Source of the DNA: Trametes villosa
Lineage: Eukaryota > Basidiomycota > Agaricomycetes > Polyporales > Polyporaceae
Assembly: GCA_002964805.2 (NCBI GenBank)
Contig: PUDQ02000024.1
Span: 372,001 to 436,000 of the forward strand
Direction of reading: 5' to 3'
DNA: 64,000 nucleotides
Below the pieces are notes generated by a model. The model had not been told where the DNA came from. It did no database searches and saw nothing but the letters and a program-made list of their open reading frames with translations. This document shows positions 24,976 through 35,902 of this stretch, piece by piece. Position 1 is the first letter of the stretch. Every line of letters starts with the position of its first letter. Position numbers and translations under genes: made by a program.

Positions 24976-26085
24976 TTAGCTGCTATACTCGTTGTGTTAT
25001 ACAAGATTCTCCCTCGGGGTAGCCATACTGGAGAAACCTTGGCTAGTAGTATAGTGTATATATCTCTAGTGTCTTCATTGTACACTCCTAGGTACCATTA
25101 AGCCATGCCTTTCATAGGAACCACTTTGCGCGCGATTCTATCCAGGGGGTGCCATAGGGTACCATGCACTCCTGGTGGGAGACACACCTACACTCCCAGC
25201 ACCCCGCCCCGCTGTGGAGCGTGGCGCGTTCACGGCGTATGCTTGCAGTACATGTATTACTATAATCAGAGCAGTTTTATACCCTTTGAACCGCGGTAGA
25301 TCCTCCCCATACGTCGTTAGCTTACATTGCCCTGAGGGGTATGATTTTACCACATATCAGGATATAGCTTTTGCACTTCATACTGCCTTTCCGCGCGACA
25401 CGTACCGCTAGATAGGCCTGCTCAATACGCACATTTCAAGCCCGGAACCATGTATTTAGGCCACGGTCCGCCCGAGATATGTGGAGAACAGTCACCTGGA
25501 GCACCAAATGTGTGAGCTTGTGCACGGAAATGTGCTTCACTTCTTGCACAAATGGTGCACTTCCCCAGTGTTCGGAGCATATCTCGGGCGGATCTTCACC
25601 AAGCTTCACGATTCTGGCCTTGGACTGTGCGTACTGCACACGACTATCTATTGGTGCATTGTGACAACATAGTGCGCATGGATTACAAACGGTACGTCGC
25701 AATATGTGCTAGGAACATACCCCTTAGGGCAATGTAGGCTGACCGTGTATAGAGCGGTCCGAGGGCAATAATGGGGATGTAGATCCAGTCGTATTATACT
25801 GCTGTACCTACTACAGGTACTTGCTCCAAACGCGCCGCACTCCGGAGCGTGGCGGGGTGTCGGGAGTGAAGGTACATGTCCCAGTAGGAGCACATGGTGT
25901 CAAAAATCGATACATGGCTCAAATCACACATAAAGCGGCTCATATTGAAGGTATATGGTAGTGCTACATAGGAGTATACAATGCGGATACAAGATGCATC
26001 TGTACACTATACTATTAACCAATGTTCCTTTAATATGGGCACTCTGAGGGAGAATCCTATCTATCATAGTGAATACTATAGCTAG
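24976..26085. repeat. Diverged inner palindrome of the foldback element
   Basis: The inner 1.1 kb is also a head-to-head inverted duplication. When the right half is reversed it follows the left half in order: AGATTCTCCCTC, TAGTATAGTGTA, CACTCC..CACCCCGCC..GGAGCG, TTACATTGCCCT.AGGGGTATG. Similarity is clear but far from perfect. The centre has a short hairpin with matching stems GTCCGCCCGAGATAT (about 25466-25480) and ATATCTCGGGCGGA (about 25579-25592), whose midpoint falls within a base or so of the element's midpoint. Confidence 0.8.
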
Positions 26086-26623
26086 TTACATCGGACAAAG
26101 CGGGATTAGTAGCCCTAAATAGTGCGCACATACCGCAAAAAGAACGAAGGCAATCGGCGGTGGGGAGGGAGAGATATGGGCCGTCGGGGGAGGGGATCCT
26201 GGTACCCGAGGCAGGGCTTACCGGATTGGGAGGAGTCGGGGCGGGAGAGCGCCCGGGGAGCGGAGCGTCGGCGCCGTTGATGGCGACGTCAGGGGAGTCC
26301 GGACAACGCGGGGAACAGCGTTGCCGACGGTATCAACGGCGGGCGCTGATGGGGAGCTCGACGTCCGGCAATATCGGGCGATGCGCGCGTTATCAGTAGA
26401 TTACATTTTATCTATGGTGCTGATCTACCGTATCATCTAATCTAACGCCCTCTGTAGGGCAGCGTACTTAGGGGAGGGGACTCCTTCTTCATAAGGGAAG
26501 AGCGGGATTTATTGGTAGAATTACTGGTAGTAGCAGGGATGTGGGTTTTCAAGTCAAGTAGACTTGGGGAGTCCCCGCGGGGTTACGCAGTTACGTAGAC
26601 TACGTTGATGTGATGATCAGGTG
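26086..26623 (-). repeat. Right terminal inverted repeat (538 bp)
   Basis: Mirror copy of the left repeat; begins TTACATCGGACAAAGC and ends GATGATCAGGTG. Confidence 0.9.
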
Positions 26624-26631
26624 GTCTTCGG
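26624..26631. repeat. Target site duplication, right copy (GTCTTCGG)
   Basis: Matches the eight bases immediately left of the element, as expected for insertion by a cut-and-paste transposase. Confidence 0.88.
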
Positions 26632-29119
26632 GCTCTTGAGTTGATATCGGGATGGTATGAGAAAGGACGGGTAAGATGCGAAGGGCATTCATTCTGGGTC
26701 TCGTGTCCGGTATGTATGCACTCGGCAAGGACTCTCCCATCGATATCTACAGGAAGCAGACTCGAGAAGGCCGTGTAGGACCGAGGCGCTTCGTGGCAGT
26801 CTGGAAGAGAAGCGGCAGTGGGCCCGCTGTGGGTCATGCGAAGCACAGTAACACGTACATATCGGCTGTACTGCGAGCTGCAGAGCTCTCGGCGTACAAC
26901 TAGCTGCTGTATTCGGGGAAGCAGGGTGATGGGCCGTTTTGGCCACAAAAGGGATCTAAGAACGAGCAGCCTAGCGTGCGCTGCGGCACCGTACGCAGCG
27001 CCAGTCAGCGCCCCGTCGCTCGTCACAGAGATCCGGCAACTAAATCTGCAATGCGGTTTCTGCGGAGGCGAGCACGCAGAAGGGGCACAGGTTGCACGAA
27101 GCAGGCTCGAGGACGCCGCGGGCTCACGCGCGTGGCACAACGCGGCACACCGTGTCTTGACACATTCAACGGACCTTCCGTGACGGGTAGGTCATATGGG
27201 TCGGGTAGCGCGAGGGGTCGCTCGAGTCGAGCACGCGGGCTGCGGCGCGACCCGTCCGTGCAGCATTCGCACCTGCGCGGAGCCCGCAGCGGCGTGTTGC
27301 GTATGTCGCAGCCGGAAGGGAGGCCCTGCGAAGACACCGTCGACGCACCGCGCCGCAGGCCCGAGGGTGCACCCGCTACCCAGCCTGGCGCGAAGTAGGG
27401 TCGCGAGTGCGCTCCACCGAGGTGTCACGCCGCCGCGCGAGCTGCGCCGCGGAGCTGCAAGCCGCCCGGATCTCGAGATTCTCGAGGGAAGGCGGCACGC
27501 GCGTGCGAAGCGGGGGGCGAGCGGGAAATCATGTGAAAGGCGAGCAGGGCGAAAATAGAAGGCGAGATGGCCTCCTGCGTCGTGGGTCGCGGGTGCCACA
27601 TCGGCGGGCGTGATCTTGCTGGCGCAGGCGCACTTGACGCGAGAACGTGACCCTGGGTGATCGCAGCGAGAGCGTCAATGCGGGGCGAGGTGGGCACGGT
27701 TGGTTCGTTGCAGGAGACCTCGCCTGTCCCGAGCTTGTGCGAGCTGGCCGAGGTGCTTCGGTAGGGTCGTATACCTGTCACCTGTGAAGGTGTCAGGCGG
27801 CATAAGTGGCAGGATCAGACCACTCACGCAGACGCCAACAGCGTCGTCTGGCAATGATCCACCTATGCTGGCGATGTGAAGCGCGCGGCACGGGAGGGCT
27901 CGAGTGTTCACCGGACCTAGAACTGCGCTGCAACCCTCGGGGGGTGCGTCCACGGGACATCGTCGCACCGAGGGGCTTCAAAGGCGCACGAAACGCGTTT
28001 GTATAGTTGAGCGGCTGTTTCGATCCAGTGCTCCGGTCGGATGGATGTGCCATCAAGGAGGAAGTCGACAAAAAGCGGTGTTCACGTTCAGCGTTCATCT
28101 CAAGTGAGATGACACTCCGCGGCCATAGACGCGTCGCGGATATTGAACGGTCTAGCAGGGCGTTTCGGGTCATCAACGCATCGCCCCCTATATCAGACAT
28201 CAGTGCAAATATCTTTTTCTTGCGGAAAATGTCAAACTTACTGTTCATCCCGCTATCCAGACAGGAGGCCGTGGCGAGCATGTCGTGTAAAGCTGAGTAA
28301 GTATTTTGTCAGCTAGTCACGCATCGTACTGCATACTCTCGCCCATGAACCACGTAGGTACCAGAACATGCTCGTGCACGGCGTGTCCGCTTATGCATAT
28401 ATTCGTGATTGAGCACCTGCAAACGGCAAAAGATTTCGTCGGATTTGAAGGCCGGCGCGGCTTACTCACCAATACCTCAGCAGGCCGTGTACGCGTCATG
28501 CTCGAAGCCGCGACATGAGCACAACAGCAAGAAGATTGCCACTTTTTGCAGTCAGCAGGGTATGATTACGACTGGTCTCGTCCGATGGTGAGGGTGTTTG
28601 TAAGAACGCCTCCCCGAGGTACGGCAAAAAGGCGAGCGCTTGTGGAGTTCGAGTCGTCGGCTTTATTCGCAGAGGCGTTTCTGTAATGCCTCAGCTTTTA
28701 CGAGCCAGGAGCTCAACAGAACAGAGGTCTTCCGGTTCGTGGATACGGTGGAGTGAATGGAAACCATATAGCCCCAGAGCAGCTCAGAGCCTGTGCGAAA
28801 TGATAGTAAACGGACGGCGACAGCATCTGAATTGGGAAGCTATACTGAACGCCGCCACGTGGCATCTCGGCATTGCCCGAACTCATCTGCCACTCGCATG
28901 ATATCGAGCCAGCTCGGAGAGTAACCGGACATTTGATGGACCCTTTATATCCCCATCATTCAGGGCAATGGGGCCAATTAATACGACGAGATACTGCTAC
29001 ACATAGCATAGGCTACATCGCAGGATCACCAGCCTCGAGAGATTTTCTGCGCGGCGCTCTCTGATATGTGAATCACGCTGGAATCCTATCGCAGGTCTTG
29101 TATCAGCACTGCACCCTTG
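26632..29119. other. No recognised gene
   Basis: 2.5 kb between the foldback element and the DUF6534 genes. 26900-27650 is GC-rich with long overlapping frames in several phases and no known motif. A minus-strand frame of 162 codons (27793-28281) has a more protein-like start (SGMNSKFDIFRKKKIFALMSD) but I cannot assign it. 28300-29100 shows nothing. Confidence 0.4.
27793..28281 (-). CDS. Possible small orphan protein
   Basis: A 162-codon frame starting MLATASCLDSGMNSKFDIF. The first 60 residues are mixed hydrophobic and charged, the rest is Arg/Ser/Pro-rich. No motif, membrane segment or neighbour relation supports a function, and a plus-strand frame of 97 codons overlaps the same part. Kept as a weak candidate only. 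Confidence 0.2.
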   Translation of the reverse strand: MLATASCLDSGMNSKFDIFRKKKIFALMSDIGGDALMTRNALLDRSISATRLWPRSVISLEMNAEREHRFLSTSSLMAHPSDRSTGSKQPLNYTNAFRAPLKPLGATMSRGRTPRGLQRSSRSGEHSSPPVPRASHRQHRWIIARRRCWRLREWSDPATYAA

Positions 29120-31245
29120 TCAGGAAGAGCAAGAGGAAGAACGTACTTGATGTAGCGTGATGCGCGTTGCTCCAGCCTCGGCGCGCTTCACTTCGGCTGG
29201 GAGAGCAAGTCCGTGTGTCCCCCGATAATGCTGTTGATCGGATGAGAAACACGACCGGGTTTTGTCAATAAGACGCAAACTGACCTCGCTCGTGTGTATG
29301 TCCTGGGCGACCCCGTCCCCTATCGTCCTGTGTATTGAGCCGGTGAGCGGGGTGAGAGGGATCATGGGTGCTCGTCCCCTAGACATCTGCTCTCGAAGCA
29401 TCTCCCGAGCGTTCAGCATCGCCAAAACGGAGTTAAGCAGGACTGGAAAAAGGTTAGTACGTCTACTCAGGTGGCCACGAACCAAGCTGGCACAACGTAC
29501 GCTTGGGAAGCAAGAAATAGAAGGCGATGTAGACGAAGGTGTGAGGTGATACGGCATACTGGAAAATACATAGTAAGGCTCAAGCATCGAGCAGTACCGT
29601 GTCGGAGGACATTGACGCACCGCGATGAGGCACATCAACGTGCATAAACTGGAAGGCGAGTTGCTCAGCTCAGATATCACGCTCCCCGGGTTGGCATCAA
29701 CTCACGTAGTCATTGCGCCGGTGTTCACACTGAATAGTATCAAAGTGCGGATCGTCTGATTTGCGCTGGAACGACACGAGTGTGGCTTGTCAGTACGTGA
29801 TGCCCAGTTAAGCATGTCACTTGAGCTCGCCGACTCACCCTAGGTAGTTGGTCCTCCGGCTTGCGAGCAACGCGCACATGGAGGCGGCGATGAGAAGATC
29901 GGAGGCGAAGATTGTGGAGAGGCTAAAGTACAGAAGCCACTGTAAGTGAGTGAATTGTGTGAGCGCGTGCATTTCGGTTCGCGAAAACAGATGCCATCAA
30001 CGTACAGCTACGCCTTGAAGCTCAACATAGCTTTCGTACTGAAATCTGGACATCCCGGAGGAAGGATTGAGGCGGATGTTCGGGTGAAACACTGTATGGA
30101 GACTTACCCCTTGATTGGATACGCTGACGATCCAGGTGAGGTCAGGCTATGTTGACCGGCGTGTTCGAGGAACTCACCCAGGCTGCACCCTTAAACATGT
30201 CAGTTAGACATAGTGGGCGACGACCAAAAATGAAAACACCCACCAAAACTGACCGCCGAGATTAAACCCTGTGCAGAGGAAAGGAGTAAGCGTCCGTCTG
30301 CGGCGGCTGGACGCTCCGAGATGGTACTCACGATAACTGAGCAAAGAATCCGATTCCTGCCACTCACTACCATGCCACCGACTTCAGACATGGCATGCCT
30401 AGACGTACAGGCAACTTAACACTTACGTATCCAGATCCTATAGCAAAAAAGACTGCACCACCGTGTGCCGCCTCGTTAGCACCCGGCCCATCACAGAGTC
30501 TAGCTGTACTGACCCTCTGATGATGCCGTCGCTTAGACCCTGTCCACGTCAACGCGTATGCTTGCGAACACACACTATAGACTTACTGTCACAATGACTT
30601 GTCCCTGCCTACGAGTCAATGCCGGCCTTCCGAAACGCGTCTACCCATGTGAGACTCACCAGCACGCTCCTATCATCACCGAGACATAGTGGGGTTAGAG
30701 GGTGGATTCCTGATATGCAAATCGTCGGCTTACCATGTGGGCTTCAGCAGGCCTAAGAAGTCCCCGAAGTTCGTAATTGCATACGTGTACACAGCGTGTG
30801 TAATCATAATGAGATGGACGGTGTCAAGAACCCTGAGACGACGTGTTGAGAATACCGAGCTCAATGACTAGATTGGAAGACGACTGGGGCGTACCATAGG
30901 AATGCGATCTGGTATCGGGATCATACGCCAAAGCTACGTGAGCTTGCGCCAACAACCCGGGGGACAAACTTACGAGGCTCTTCATCGTGGTCGAATCTTT
31001 ACTACTCTTCCCATAGTAAACGTACGTCTGTAAGGTCGTCAACCCGTATAGGCTTTGGAGGGTGCCCGGGATGAGTGCTGTGAAAGTAAAGACATAGAGT
31101 GAAGGACTCACCATGCCGCAAGGATATTGCCTGCACGGAACCCCCATGTCAACCGGAGCCCCAAGATTGAGACGGACCGCTCGCTCGTACCTATGAAAGC
31201 GGCTCCTATGGTGTTACTGAGAGAGAGCAAAAGGGGCGGCGCCAT
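29120..31245 (-). CDS. DUF6534 multi-spanning membrane protein, copy A (microexon-rich)
   Basis: Member of the large basidiomycete family with a C-terminal DUF6534 domain: seven-pass-like membrane proteins of unknown function. Start ATG at 31245. Exons read by eye: 31191-31245, 31112-31130 (19 nt), 30974-31052, 30895-30908 (14 nt), 30734-30832, 30660-30669 (10 nt), after which the middle is less certain. They join in phase to give FIGNILAACLYGLTTLQTYV, SLIAFLWVLDTVHLIMITHA and VYTYAITNFGDFLGLLKPTW. Later pieces are RIWILSGRNRILCSVI, IFASDLLIAASMCALLASRR, RTLILFSVNTGAMTT, YAVSPHTFVYIAFYFLLPK and LLLNSVLAMLNAREML, in the family's usual order. The C-terminus is a polar tail ending at 29120. No in-frame stop is forced in the parts I could join, so the gene is probably intact. 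Confidence 0.75.
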
Positions 31246-32211
31246 GGAGGGAAGGGGCGTAAAGTGGGCGACAGAGCACAACGACCCCGCGCGTAGTCAA
31301 ACGCCCTATGTATATCCCATACGGTGAGTCTGATATGCGCCCGCCCGCTCTAGGACGGCGTGCATAGCAGCGGTATCGCCACAGGCACGTCTGGGAGAAC
31401 CGGACCTGGCGCAGAGACGGAGAGCCGGCTCATCACGACAAATGAGCGATGCGATCGCGAAGCGTTGTGCCAGGAAGTGAACCTTCCCTCCAAATGGGTG
31501 GTCTGAGTGGCACATGCGCGTTTGTGGGTGCTCGAAATCACACCGTGAGGCAGCCGGCGGAGGGGTATACTCCCACATGGCTGTATACCATCGCCGTCGA
31601 AGCACACCGGCGCGGATGCTGCGGAACATATGCAACGCCGGAGCGCCTTCGTGAATGAGCGCTGTTGCTTAAGAAGCAGCCCAGGCCCCAGAGCGCGCGG
31701 TAAGGAAGCGCTGAGTCCCTCATCTTGCGGTATTTGTTGAACTTAATCTGGCGTATCATTATGAGCGATGGGCAGCGCCGCCGTGTCAGTGACCTGCAAG
31801 TCGGATCTGAACACTCACAGCACTCATAGATACTACGAGGAGCCGCGTAGGAGGAGCGAGGCGTAGCCTTTTGAGTCGAGCTGACTTCTGCTTACTCGCT
31901 GAGGAACTACGAAATCAGTCGCTGAACCGGACGTGAGAGATGAAGCCGTGCGGGCATTGCGGAGACCGCGGGCGAAGCGCAGGCCCCCTTGATGTGAGCC
32001 AGGATCTAAGGATGCATCATGATTGTGAGTTGTCCTAGACGCTACCGATATCGACGGGTTCTTCCATCCTAGCATAGAAGTCTTGCCAGAACTTCTGGCT
32101 GGCCTACGAACGCGAGTATATGTGAGATATCAGAGTAGGGCGCTGGCAAGGCTCGCCGTAGACGTACCTCATCCGGACCACCCGTAATGTGCTGCTCTGC
32201 GGGATCTGTCT
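31246..32211. other. Intergenic region between the two DUF6534 genes
   Basis: Just under 1 kb; should hold the promoter of copy A and the 3' end of copy B. Open frames here are short and none resembles the DUF6534 family or another family. Confidence 0.5.
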
Positions 32212-34235
32212 TCATATCTGTTGACGTATGGACCTCGATTTGCAACCCTGCCTGAGCCACGCGGGAACAACGCCGAGCGTTAGGCGTGGTACGGCGAGCA
32301 GATGACAACAAAGCGCACTGACTTGGTCGTTACGAGGGCGGAGGCTGTTACGCGCTGGCCTGACTGGAATACTATGGCGCGTAGGCCTGACCGGGAGGCT
32401 GTGGCGCCGCATGGTCGGCGGTGGATGGTTTATGCTCTCAGTCGTGGAGAGCGGGATGGAAACCATGCTCGAGCTAGTTTCCCGTAAAGGCCGCCGCGCG
32501 TTCAACGTAGCGAGCAACGAGTTTAGGAATACTGTCCAAAACTTGAGCGTGATGCACCGGCGAGCGGTGATGTGGAAAACACCTCACGTTTCGGAAGAAC
32601 GAAATAGAATGCGATGAAGACGAAGTTGCTGGGCATCGTCGCGTACTGTAACAGGTAAAAAAATCAATGGGGATTTGCATTCTCGGATCGGAAATGTACT
32701 CACGCTGACGAGACAGAGTAGCGCACAAAGGCTGTTGATCATGGATGAGCCGAGAATCCCGCAACACGCTAGCCAGTCGTCTGTGAACGAACCTCGTAAG
32801 GGCGCCGGTATTGATGCTGTACAGGGTGAGGACACGGACTATGGAATCCGTTCTGTATATGTCGTTGAGGGTTTGTACACGTCACGACGTCGAAGAAACG
32901 CACCTTGAGAATCCGGTCCTTCGCTGGGCCAGAAGGAAGCACATCGACGCTGCAATGAGAACATCTGCTACGACGCCCGAGCCGAGGCTGATATACAGTA
33001 CAACCTATCATGGACGTTAAAGGGCGCGCAACACAGAAGCAACACAGGGCGCCTACCGAAACCTTCATGAGCTCGGCGAAATCGGGCAGGCTGAACCTGC
33101 ATAAGAGGTCAGCATCGGGAGGCTGGCCGCGATCAGCGTGTCGGGACGCACCCTTTGACAGCGAAGACTAGTGTACCGCTCAGCCTCTGTATTTTATATG
33201 ATACCGATAGGGAACCGCTCACCGATGCTGCCCGCTACACGGTGAAGGTTGCATGAGCAGGACCGATGAGAGCATGTAAATTTGTTACTCGCCGAAGACA
33301 ACGAGGGACGTTGCCATCTTTGAAAGGTCAGTAACTCGTAGGTTGGCTCCATGGGAATACTTACAATTGTCGTAATCAGGACCCAGTTCCTGTTGCTCAC
33401 TGCATTAACAGAATCGTGAGCGTGTGGCGCAGAGAGCTCGCATATGTAGAGTCATACATCTCCACACCCGTTCGCAGAATATGCTGTTGAAGATTGAGTA
33501 GGTGCAGGGGCGCATCGGGGTGGGTCGTGACACATACCTCCTCACGATGAGATCGCTCACGCCCTGTGGTGTGCATTAGCTTCCAAGCGAAAAACCGATG
33601 TCTGAAAGAGCACTCACAGTTACAATGATCTGCGCCTAGTCCATATAATGTGCTTCAGTGGCTGTCGGCTACACGAGATCTCGTCCCGTACCAGGATACT
33701 CCTAGAGCGAGCGTGAGTTGACCGCCCTAACGTCCCAACGGACAACTGTACCATATAGGAATTTGGAGCGCGAGGAAATTGGCGAAGTCCTTGACAGCGT
33801 AGTAGTACACCGAGTGCGTGACTAACGCCAGGTGAAGGCTGTCCAGAGCCCTGCATTGGGTTCAGCTGAGGGCGCGCAAAAACGGGAGGAAAGAGACATG
33901 CCATAGCAGGAATACCTAGAAACGACTTGTCAGTGCCCGCAGAATTCGCACGCCAAAGTGCGTACTCACAAGGGACTTCAAGCACCGCCTGTCTCCTCCG
34001 TTGCGCCCATAGTAGATGTATGTCTGCACGACCGTGCCTCCATACAAGCTGAGATCGGGATTGGTAAAAAAAAAAGGACGGCAGGGCGCGGGATTACTCA
34101 CCAAGCAGCTGCTATGTTGCCTTTCGGAAAATCAGCCGGATCGCTCGGTAGAACGAGAACACTGCAAATACCTAGGAACGCGGCACCCAATGTATCATCC
34201 AGCGACAACTGGGCCATAGCGGAGGCGGATTCCAT
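32212..34235 (-). CDS. DUF6534 membrane protein, copy B (intact or recently damaged)
   Basis: Tandem paralogue of copy A in the same orientation. Start ATG at 34235; exon 34172-34235 (LSLDDTLGAAFLG) is followed by the same kind of 19-nt exon (34102-34120), then a segment giving NIAAACLYGGTVVQTYIYYG. Later parts are ALDSLHLALVTHSVYYYAVK (about 33750-33850), SNRNWVLITTI, SGVVADVLIAASMCFLLAQR, DSIVRVLTLYSINTGALT, YATMPSNFVFIAFYFVLPK and LFLNSLLATLNARRPLRETS. The polar C-terminus stops at 32212. The short exon expected before ALDSLHL (14 nt in copy A) cannot be joined in frame: only a 10-nt candidate (TCGTTTCTAG, about 33917-33926) is visible, which shifts the phase. So copy B may be a young pseudogene or use a splice site I missed. 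Confidence 0.62.
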
Positions 34236-35902
34236 CGTCACGGAGGTCGTCTAGCGGGGCTACCCTCGCGGGCTCGCCGTGTGAGCCTCTACTTATGTCT
34301 GCGGGGGACGAACCGGGACGGCTGGCATGCGACCCATTGGTTACCAGAACCGTCACAAGCGCGTGTGGAGACGTCCTGGGCGAATGCGCAGCTTGGGTCG
34401 ACGTGTGAACCGGGTGTGTCGCGGCCACCCTCGCGTGGGATGCGATACCGCCCTTCTCCCAGGTCGAGGGCCCGGCATAGGGGTGGCGAGGGCGAGTGGC
34501 TTGCGCTAGAAGGAGCGTGAGCATGCGATGTGCGGCGTTTTGCGCATATTTAGACGGGGCACGCGCCGGACTAGGGGCCTGCTGTTATGGCGAGAAGTGG
34601 CAACGAGTTCGTTAGCGCGTGCTGACCTTCTCTCAGATCACCTTTCGAACCACAGATGGCGTAGACTAAGGCGAGGAATGCGGAAGGAGGCTCCGACATG
34701 GATTGCAACTCTAGCGTAGATTCCGAGACGCGTTGGGTGTCAAGGGGTAGGCTGTACATCGTTGTGCTGTCCAAGCCCAGGGTACCCAGTAGCAGCCCTG
34801 GATACGACGGCCACAGTAGGCTGTCGGCGCCTGGGTCCAGCCCGCCGTTTGGTTCTGCGCTGCCTGAGATAGAGTTCAACCTGAAGTACGGTCATGCAGC
34901 CAGCCTCATTTCGCACTGGTTGTCATCCTGGCGCACTGACATCGTGTGAGCCTATATCACAACGCAGGCAGTGATCAGCGTTTGGTTTCGCTGGCCGTGC
35001 GAACCCTCGAGGTGCCTAAACATTGGTAAAGACGCACATACCGCCAACCATGGGTGGCTTACCTGGCTACTCGTCAGCCGATTGGAGCCCACTGTAGAGG
35101 CTTGCAAAACGCTGGCGCACACAGTTTCCCTGACCGGCACTTGAATGAGCCTGTTGAGACCAGGCAGTTTCGTGATAGCAGTGGGGTATGGTGTCCGGGC
35201 CGGCTAGCGGCTAAATCCATCTAAAGCGCATTGGTTCTTGCAGCAACATTGGCATCGTAAGAGGAGGAAGAGCGAACGTTCTTCTAAGGAGTAGCTGTAG
35301 AGAAGATGGGGACGACGTTGAACGTATTTGGTCGGTGTCACTCACCTCCACAGGGCCGATCCCTCCAGTACCCACAATGAACGTGAGAGGATAGCGTTCG
35401 CACGACGATACTTGACGCATTCATGGCCAGCCCGGCAACCTATTCCAGTACGCGTGAGTGTCGCAGGTATACACTGACACACTCGCCTTACGTCGTGAGC
35501 GCGTTGAGCGGAAGGCCCTCCGACAGCAGCATGCTAATTTCCTCCGCCGCCGCCACGCAAGGCGAGGCAAATGAATATGCTGTTAGCTGCCTTTCTACGT
35601 CATGACTTTCTGCGCATGCCGCGTACACCCGAAGGTCCTCCTCGCACTGCGCCGCCAGATTTATAGTCTGTGGCTGCACCATACGTTGGCAGAGGGGTGG
35701 AGACGAATGAGCACTCACGCCAGCCAATGAGAGCGTTCCCTCCGATGAGACCCGCGTCCGAGGCCAGAGCGGGGTCGGGCCTCGCTCATAGCACCTAGCT
35801 GAACATGAGAGTAAGCATTTCTCTCCTTGTAGTAATGTTACAACAACGCGGGCGATAGTCCACACGTAGAACGCAGCGTGGGCGGCATCTCACCGATCCC
35901 GG
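34236..35902. other. No recognised gene
   Basis: 1.7 kb upstream of DUF6534 copy B and downstream of the J-protein gene. Frames of up to 125 codons (35488-35865 minus) exist; that one contains GPTPLWPRTRVSSEG and an Ala/Glu-rich end, with no family resemblance. Nothing else is supported. Confidence 0.4.

Larger units (their letters stand above)
24438..26623. mobile_element. Non-autonomous foldback DNA transposon (2186 bp palindrome)
   Basis: Begins CACCTGATCATC and ends with its exact complement GATGATCAGGTG. The two outer arms (24438-24975 and 26086-26623, each 538 bases) are the same length. Every block I compared base by base matched without mismatch. The element is flanked by the 8-base direct repeat GTCTTCGG (24430-24437 and 26624-26631), a target site duplication. 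An 8-base duplication and CA..TG ends fit the hAT superfamily; the very long inverted repeats are also reminiscent of foldback MULEs, which normally give 9 bases. No transposase is present: the longest internal frames are under 90 codons. The two copies of a 79-codon frame (24662-24901 minus, 26160-26399 plus) are just the mirrored arms. The interior is also palindromic but diverged (see separate entries). Confidence 0.92.

Noticed and set aside
24662..26399. Two identical 79-codon frames on opposite strands as a duplicated gene
   Set aside because: They are mirrored copies of the transposon's inverted repeat arms; the sequence has no protein family features.
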